Positions 57,353 through 64,000 of a stretch of 64,000 nt of DNA are shown in pieces. The position numbers and the translations under genes were made by a program. The stretch is from Dermanyssus gallinae (lineage: Eukaryota > Arthropoda > Arachnida > Mesostigmata > Dermanyssidae), in contig QVRM01002466.1 in the NCBI GenBank assembly GCA_003439945.1, forward strand, positions 254,501 through 318,500, given 5' to 3'. Position 1 is the first letter of the stretch. The number at the start of each line of letters is the position of its first letter. The notes beneath the pieces were generated by a model. That model was not told where the DNA came from. It searched no databases and saw only the letters and a list, made by a program, of their open reading frames with translations.

Positions 57353-57730
57353 TTGGAAAGCGTCCCGGAAAGCGTTCGTCTAAGAATGTGGTTCCAGCAT
57401 GATGGTGCGCCGCCACACAACTCTGCTACGGTTCGAGAATACCTAAACGAAGCATTCAAGAATCGGTGGATCGGCCGAGGCGGGTCTATAGCTTGGCCAC
57501 CTCGCTCCCCCGATTTAACAAGCCTCGACTTTTTTTTGTGGGGCTACCTAAAGAGTGTTGTCTACGAAACCCCCGTTGAATCGCGTGAAGATCTGGTTGA
57601 CCGTATATTCAACGCTGCTGACGCCGTTAGGGCAATGCCTAACATATTTACACGAGTGCAAGAGAGCCTGTGCAATCGCTACAGAACGTGTTTAGTGGTA
57701 GGCGGACGGAACTTCGAGCACTTCTTATAA
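57353..57730 (+). pseudogene. Transposase 3' half, right arm
   Basis: Reads LLESVPESVRLRMWFQHDGA, PPHNSATVREYLNEAFKNRW, IGRGGSIAWPPRSPDLTSLD, FFLWGYLKSVVYETPVESRE and ends GGRNFEHFL at 57730. The QHDGAPPH catalytic block and the SPDLTSLDFF block are intact. The family is IS630/Tc1/mariner superfamily, of the kind annotated in arthropods next to DUF4817-type DNA-binding domains. The N-terminal half and first catalytic Asp are missing, so it is a truncated gene. Confidence 0.78.
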
Positions 57731-58311
57731 TAAATAAATGCTGGTGTGTTTCTGGACGTGCGCAAGTGGTTTCTGTGGTAAAGCAGGTCAAGATGCTAGG
57801 AAGTATGCATGCCTTTGCTTTTGATATGGCTGTCGAAAAAGCCTAGTTTCTCAGCAACTACGTAACGCAGCACCATCACTTTGGTACGAAAATGACGGGC
57901 ATTAAATTTGCTATCGTCAGAGAGTGTTCGTCATTTGTGCGCAATGGCAAAATTTTTAGATTTTGCACGTGAAAGCTTCAACGTAAGTTATAACAACAAA
58001 TCGACTTTTTATGATTTTTTTTATTCCACCTATTTGCTTTTTGCTAGCTTGCGTTAGGTGTCATTTAGGTTATGCAAAATTTTCCGCCGAACACACTGGT
58101 ATGATCGGTTGCTTCATGCGTTGACTGGTTCTCCCGCAAACGTAGATTTTGTACAACTATGTAGAAGAAAATAAGGCAGAATAACGACTTTTCTAAATTT
58201 CATCCTCACTCCTAAACAAAACGTTTTCTTGGCTTCCGCCCATTGGGAAAAATTATTTTCTTGCCGAGCTCTATCAAACCTCGAAAGAAGTACTACTTTT
58301 TACGTAACACC

Positions 58312-58315
<4 letters not shown>

Positions 58316-58399
<84 letters not shown>
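58316..58399. repeat. (TA)n microsatellite
   Basis: TA tract flanking the right end of the inverted pair. Confidence 0.95.
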
Positions 58400-58405
<6 letters not shown>

Positions 58406-58540
58406 AGATGTATACTCACCGTAACGTAACCGGACGGTGGAAAGTTGCTACACGCTTCGATAAACATCGTAATTAGCGCCAACAGCGTCGAAGTCCAAGT
58501 TGTCCATTGTTGTCAAGTAACTAAGCTTTTTGGACAGCTA

Positions 58541-58683
58541 TAATTGCTATGTTTTACGTTGAAGCTTTCATGCTCCCACCTGTAAAATTTTGCCAAGACG
58601 TTTCCGCCCTCTCTTTCCACGTAAAATACATACTTTCTTGTCAAGTTCTACCAAAACTTAATATATTTACCTAACCCTGTACA
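58541..58683. mobile_element. Relic end of the same transposon family
   Basis: Contains TTACGTTGAAGCTTTCA, GTAAAATTTTGCCA and CTACCAAAACTTAATAT...ACCCTGT, a compressed and diverged version of the right arm of the inverted pair. Confidence 0.6.
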
Positions 58684-58701
58684 TATATATATATATATAC
58701 A

Positions 58702-59058
58702 CTCTTGCTGAAGCAGGCTAAAATGCTAGCAAGTATGCATGCCTTCACTTTCGATATGGCGACAACTACGTAACGCAGCACTATCACTTTTGTACAAACA
58801 TAATGGACATTAACTTTGCTATTGCCTGAAAATTGTTTCGGTATGATCGGGACCTTTATGCTGTGACTGGTTCTCCTGCAAACGGAAATTTGTAGAATTG
58901 TGCACAACTATGTAGAAGAAAAAAGGCGGAATAGCTACTTTTATAAATTTCATCCTCAGTTTTAAACATGCCATTTTCGCCTCCTCCTTCCATTAGGAAA
59001 AATCGCCGAGTTCTACCAAACCTTAATATAAGTACATATTGGTACGATAGACCCCGTA
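58702..59058. mobile_element. Relic right arm of the same transposon family
   Basis: GCTAGCAAGTATGCATGCCT, CAACTACGTAACGCAGCACT, TGGTTCTCCTGCAAACG and CAACTATGTAGAAGAAAA follow the order of 57780-58300, with deletions, ending ACCCCGTATATA. No coding part. Confidence 0.7.
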
Positions 59059-59072
59059 TATATATATATATA

Positions 59073-59270
59073 TTTTTTTTTTAGATTTTTCGTAAGGCTA
59101 ATGCCCGTGTACGTTTTTGTTCATGTCATGGCTAATTTTTAATCCACTCCGGCATTTACCTTGTCTAATTGGAAACCATGTAAACCAATTTAAGAGTGGC
59201 CGGTATGGGTCTCGAACCCAGTCCTCCCGAATGCAAGGCAAAATCTTTGACACTGAGCCATCTTGCTCGG
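59073..59270 (-). mobile_element. tRNA-derived SINE, copy 2
   Basis: Same head (TGGCTCAGTGTCAAAG, B box GGTTCGAGACC), body and oligo(A) as 29176-29375, with about a dozen differences. Its A box is closer to the tRNA consensus than that of copy 1. Both copies have a (TA)n tract directly at the oligo(A) side. Confidence 0.87.
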
Positions 59271-59332
59271 TACCGCTTCTGGAAGCAAGCACTCCTGTCT
59301 GCTCTATTGCATTAGGAAAATTCTAAGCAGGA

Positions 59333-59376
<44 letters not shown>
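59333..59376. repeat. (TA)n microsatellite
   Basis: Pure TA tract; a second one lies at 59588-59647. Confidence 0.95.
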
Positions 59377-59379
<3 letters not shown>

Positions 59380-59585
59380 GGAAGGGAGAGTACGAAGACA
59401 GATGAAACCGTTCTTGAAATGCACAGCCTAGTTGAGCAGACTATCCCAACAGACTACGTTTGCTGTACTTTGCAACTTTGCACAAGACCCACGTATATTG
59501 GCGATGCGTCTACGTTCAAAAAACACGTTGGGGCCGTGACGTGTGAAGGCAATACGAGTTGAGCATGCTGTCTGCATATTATATA

Positions 59586-59649
<64 letters not shown>

Positions 59650-59874
59650 ACATCATAGACACCTTATCCTCTATGCATTACACATGTGAAAGCAGCCGAC
59701 ACCATGACGATGCATTGCCGATATACAAGCGGAAAAAGTTATTGGCAACTAACATGATAAATTTAATATCGGAGAAAATGATATTGTTTCAAGCTCACAG
59801 CATACGTATTGATCCACGTCCCCGATAGAGCAATGAATCAATCAATACGTTACTGGTAGACTTAAGCGACCGAT

Positions 59875-60411
59875 ATGTCACCGATAAATCTGATTTCGAC
59901 CGAAAGAACTAGACAAGTAGGAGAAGTTCAAGGAGAGGTCGAGAGCCAGTCTACTTCTGGCCAACCTGGCCATATGTCTTCTGGCCTCGAACGGCGGCCG
60001 AGAGAGTCGTCTTACCTAACATGGCCTCGACGTGGCCTCGACCGAACCGCTGACTTCAGCGCCTTTCACATGGGATTCACCGAAACTGCATTCACGCATC
60101 AAACCATCCATCCAAGTACTACCAAGAGAGATTTGATCGCAACGGCCAGCTGGAGAGTATGCAACAACTTCTCTACCACAGGTGACGAGTGGCCGCTGGA
60201 GACGACATCTATTTGGCAACCGCAGCAGCGAACGATTTCATCAACCTCGACCCGTCAGACCATGCAAAAAAAGAAATCGCTACACCGCCAAAAGCGAAAT
60301 GGCTTGGTATTAGAGCGCAGATTTGTTGCTTGTGCTAGATACTCGGGACCGCACCGTTCAAGGCGGATTCTGTCCATGACAGAAAAGAGACCAGAGTCAA
60401 ACATTTCATGA
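59875..60411 (+). other. Unassigned open frame, 178 residues
   Basis: The longest non-repetitive open frame in the right third. Composition is Ser/Thr/Arg-rich with no membrane segment, zinc knuckle or catalytic motif that I recognise. It could be a LINE ORF1-like remnant or chance. No splice sites or promoter support it. Confidence 0.15.
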
Positions 60412-61005
60412 ATCAGTAAATGTACGGGATGTGTGGAATAATAATAACGTCATCTTAGAGTCGCAACATTCAGCAGAAATTGGTGTGCATTTTGACACCA
60501 TTGCATTGGCCACTAGACCGCACAGATGAGACTTAAACATAATTTGTCTTGTTTGGTCTAAGTTAAGCGGTAGTTTTACGATTTTGAGCTCTTGAAATAA
60601 TTTTGATGTACTAAATATACATGTCACCATTTTTTTATCAGGGGCAAATAATATTGGCTTTTCTACTCGAAAAGAGACTACCCAAACATTCATATTTGAC
60701 CCATTCAAATAATATCCAGAAGTATAAAATAGAGAAGTGGGAATTCAGTAACTGGCCTTGGTGACTTCAGTAGCTACTGGTGTTATATGTACGGCCCAAT
60801 TCGAACCCAAATACTCTTTTATTTACAAAAAATTCATCGACCTTAAGTCGAGAGGGACACGCAAAAATAAAGTATTCGTGTATATTTTCTTGCCATTATA
60901 TAGTATACTCACTTCTGTCTGCTCTAGTGCATTAGGAAAATGCTAAGCCTAATTGAGTAATTAAATCTAAGGTAATTACACGCATCCAAAAACGCGTTTA
61001 TTGGA

Positions 61006-61008
<3 letters not shown>

Positions 61009-61057
<49 letters not shown>

Positions 61058-61115
61058 GTACATTTTGTTCTATTTTAGGCCTAATATTGTTTGAAGTACA
61101 ATATGCGTACATTCG

Positions 61116-61147
<32 letters not shown>

Positions 61148-61208
61148 GTACATTTTGTTCTATTTTAGGCCTAATATTGTTTGAAGTACAATATGCGTAC
61201 ATTCGTAC

Positions 61209-61251
<43 letters not shown>

Positions 61252-61337
61252 GTACATTTTGTTCTATTTTAGGCCTAATATTGTTTGAAGTACAATATGC
61301 GTACATTCGTACGTATATATATATATATATATATATA
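61009..61337. repeat. Satellite-like array: 65-bp unit alternating with (TA)n
   Basis: Three near-identical units (starting at about 61054, 61144 and 61248) of TTATGTACATTTTGTTCTAT...GCGTACATTCGTA, each separated by 25-45 bp of TA repeat. Units 2 and 3 end CGTACGTATA while unit 1 ends CGTATATA. Confidence 0.92.
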
Positions 61338-61564
61338 TTCATAAACGCCAGAGACGAGTTTAAAAGTGACGTCGATTTCCGTCATTCGAGGATTGCTCCA
61401 AGTACAGTCGGTGCAATTGACCCCAAAAGTTAGAAACTTTACCGTGTACGTGACTGCAATTGTTCACATAGAGAACACGTATATGCATGCGTGAAAAGTT
61501 AAATAAATTGAAGAATCAAAGAATTGAAGTCTATAGTATATATCTAGAAAATATATTTTTGTTA

Positions 61565-61680
61565 GTGGTAGGACGGGGGCAGAAACGTCTTGTTTAGGAG
61601 TGAGGACGAAATGTATAAAAGTAGTTATTTTGCCTTCTTTTCTCCCACATAGTGCTACAAAATCCACTTCAATGAACGAA
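61565..61680. mobile_element. Relic arm of the 55-58 kb transposon family
   Basis: AGAAACGTCTTGTTTAGGAG, TGAGGACGAAATGTATAAAA and TTCTCCCACATAGT match the sub-terminal part of the elements at 55370-55450 and 56210-56300. Confidence 0.6.
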
Positions 61681-61689
61681 CGTCTTGTT

Positions 61690-64000
61690 ATTATGATTCA
61701 TCTCTTGTCCGCCGAAGACTGAGCGGAGAGGCATATGTGGTAGGCTAACTGATCTACGCTGAATCCCGATAAACAGTCTTTATAAGTAAAAAAAAATTCA
61801 CGAAAGCAAATCAACTAACAATTGTACACATCGCTTAAGTATCATGACGAGGTTCTCTGCGACAACCTTCAAGGCACAGCAAATTATGCGCGAACTCATG
61901 AATGTGACGACACGATATCCCAATCTGCTGTGCGTTATAGTGGTGGTAGGTGCTTCTTGTCCTTAGGTGGATTGGGACTGACGAGCACGAGGGGAATCGC
62001 CCATGCATCTCGGCTGCAAATAACATCTTTACCTTGATCTGATATGCTGATGACGGAGAATCTCTCTGCTGTATGTGTATGGGGTGTGGGTTGATACAAG
62101 CATAGGTAGCACTCTATCTTTGTGCCAGCAAACAGAAAGACTTTGATCAGTCGACCGTTAGGACGAAAGTTTGCTGGTGTTGCATAATGCGGCGTTCAAG
62201 GTGGGTTCGAGGTCATCTAACACCGAGACACATTTCGGCGAGCACGTGGTGCCTCGGCGAGTTGGCAGAACCCTTAGCTTTAGGCTTTTACTTCGGGGAG
62301 GCAATGTACGTGTGTATCGGATGTATCGAAGGTGCAAGTGAAGAAGAAGGCTAAGTGGGGCTGATGGCAGATGGCTTCTTCAATTAGAAATGTTTCCTAA
62401 GTTTTGCAGATTTGCTGATTTAAGGTACCAAACTAAGTGTGACGTCTAAGAATAAGGCCTATATAAACTAATAATGCTCATTTGATGCGTTCACGCCCAT
62501 TTTACAATAATCCAACTGAGCCACACATTTTTGGACTGTTTTATATTTTTTTATTAAATGTTTCTGTTAGACATTTAATCTGCACATTCGAAAGAAGACG
62601 GCAAACGACAATCTTTAACTACAGCCGCCATATTGCTCATTATGAGCATTACATTTACACATGCAATACGCATTCGTATCTAAGCGCGTAGACATGAAAA
62701 TACGATTTCAATTTGGCCTAAAATAAAGAGTACCAACGTGTCATGCGCACAAAAGCATCATTTAAGGCAAGTTCGTACTAAACAACGTGCATGTGTATAA
62801 ATACGTACAGTTCAATTCAAAACGCTAACCCGAAATTTCACGGCTGTAATAAAAAGCACTACTTTAAATTCAATTTCAGTGTTTGTCTATTATAACTTTA
62901 ACCCTAATTGTAAATCACAAAAATTGGACCGGCGATTCCTTGCTCTCTGTGTAGACCACCCGTCGACGTAAATCAAATTGACGTTTCAAGCTTAAATCGT
63001 GTGTTCAATCTGACCCAACATCATTATCTAATATGACTTGTCGCATACCAGTTGCAGGAGAGAAAAATGTCTAAAACAGCAGATCTGAAAACTTTTTGGG
63101 AGTGTGCAGAAGAAATGTGTACCGATTCGATCATAGGCGCCAAAACGTAGGTTTAATATTGTAGCTAAAAGCGCATACAAATGCATCGATCCGTTTAACT
63201 TACACCGCATAGAGTAAGCATTGTTCAATCGAGTTTGAAGCACATACAGATCACGTTTTGTCGACTAATTTGTGTGTGATATCGATTTAAATGTATTTTA
63301 ACCAGTTGTAATAATAAGTCATCTGTTCTACTCTTCCTAGGCCCGCCGCAAGTGCAAGTCGTAAGGGTGCGAGGTTGTCGCAAAAGTTGTTCTGTCGATA
63401 GCCCTGCGTTTGAGTCTGAATCAGGACACTTAAGTTAGGCTGGCGTTAGTGTACACTTTGCAATGGACTGTTCATTTGGCTGAGCACTTGTGATTTTTTC
63501 TGCATTTAGCACGATGAGCGATGCATAGAAACGACATCACAGCAAATCGCAGCTCCCGACATATAACGCAATGTATACGATTACATCTTATGGCCCACGA
63601 TGACCGTTTACGCTGAACGAACTGCAAACCGTGACGGAAGTACCAGAAGTACTAAATTCTGTAGCACTTAGTCGGATTTTAATGTATGCAGCGGCGAATT
63701 CAAAAGTGAATTGCTTAATTGATTAATTGCAGCTGGATTGTTGGCGTTACTCTCTTATGCATTGCTCATTTATGCGCTCTAAATGAAACAATATCCAAAA
63801 ACATCTCGACGGCATGGTGGCATATAGTAGTCTCCTACAAGCCAACACTCCACACTATTGTGGTCGATAGAGATACAAGAAAGACGGAGAAAAAGATAAT
63901 ATATGCAACAACAATAGGTGGATAGAGATTAACAGACAGAGAGTGGGCAGTACGTTAAGACAGATATCAAAAAGTGTAGTAATTGACTTCTGCTTAAGAT
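61690..64000. other. Intergenic, no gene seen
   Basis: No exon, RNA gene or mobile element recognised. Open frames are short and of random composition. Confidence 0.4.

Larger units (their letters stand above)
56131..58315. mobile_element. Inverted pair of two transposon copies (2185-bp palindromic structure)
   Basis: Both ends are ACAGGGTGTTACGTAAAAAG and its reverse complement, embedded in (TA)n. The arms 56131-57037 and 57409-58315 mirror each other in exact register (paired positions always sum to 114446), and every segment I compared is identical. The centre (57038-57408) is not palindromic, but its two sides are homologous and clearly diverged. Each arm carries a 3' half of the same transposase, read outward. 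Confidence 0.9.

Noticed and set aside
61565..61680. A separate gene on the minus strand (DFVALCGRKEGK...)
   Set aside because: The same string is produced by the arms of the 55-58 kb transposon family, so it is a relic of that element.

Overview
This is a eukaryotic, almost certainly arthropod, genomic window. It has split genes with GT..AG introns, many (TA)n, (TTA)n and (AAC)n microsatellites, R1/Jockey-like and CR1-like non-LTR retrotransposons, a mariner element with a DD34D transposase, a second IS630/Tc1/mariner-type family, and a tRNA-derived SINE. A mite or tick would fit, but nothing here proves the order.

Layout. 1-5.3 kb: simple repeats plus a Tyr-rich tandem-repeat reading frame near 2.8-3.4 kb. 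5.37-7.6 kb (+): a three-exon Ctr-family (SLC31-like) copper transporter gene of 220 residues; splice phases fit exactly. 7.6-12.7 kb: intergenic, with a decayed LINE near 10.3-11.2 kb. 12.76-41.98 kb (-): one large SLC22-family (organic cation/anion transporter-like) gene in eight exons, including an 86-nt exon I found by following splice phase. It encodes about 534 residues with twelve membrane segments. Its introns hold a nearly complete mariner copy (37.85-39.17 kb), a LINE with a WYLDDG reverse-transcriptase motif (39.2-40.8 kb), LINE 3' ends, a SINE and large microsatellites. 42-44 kb: simple repeats and a GC-rich stretch upstream of the SLC22 start. 44.9-50.1 kb: a graveyard of LINE fragments. 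50.3-52.5 kb: broken transposase fragments. 53.8-54.6 kb: (AAC/AGC)n cryptically simple DNA. 55.2-59.1 kb: a nest of one DNA-transposon family, centred on a 2185-bp inverted pair of two copies (56131-58315). 59.1-61.7 kb: a second SINE, (TA)n and a small satellite. 61.7-64 kb: nothing recognised.

The two host genes are both multi-pass solute carriers, but nothing in the sequence links them functionally. The most unusual structures are the inverted transposon pair, whose outer arms are identical and whose cores are diverged; the copper transporter that lacks the usual methionine selectivity motif; a GC-rich hairpin exactly at a deletion scar inside a LINE; and recurrent placement of mobile-element ends against (TA)n tracts.
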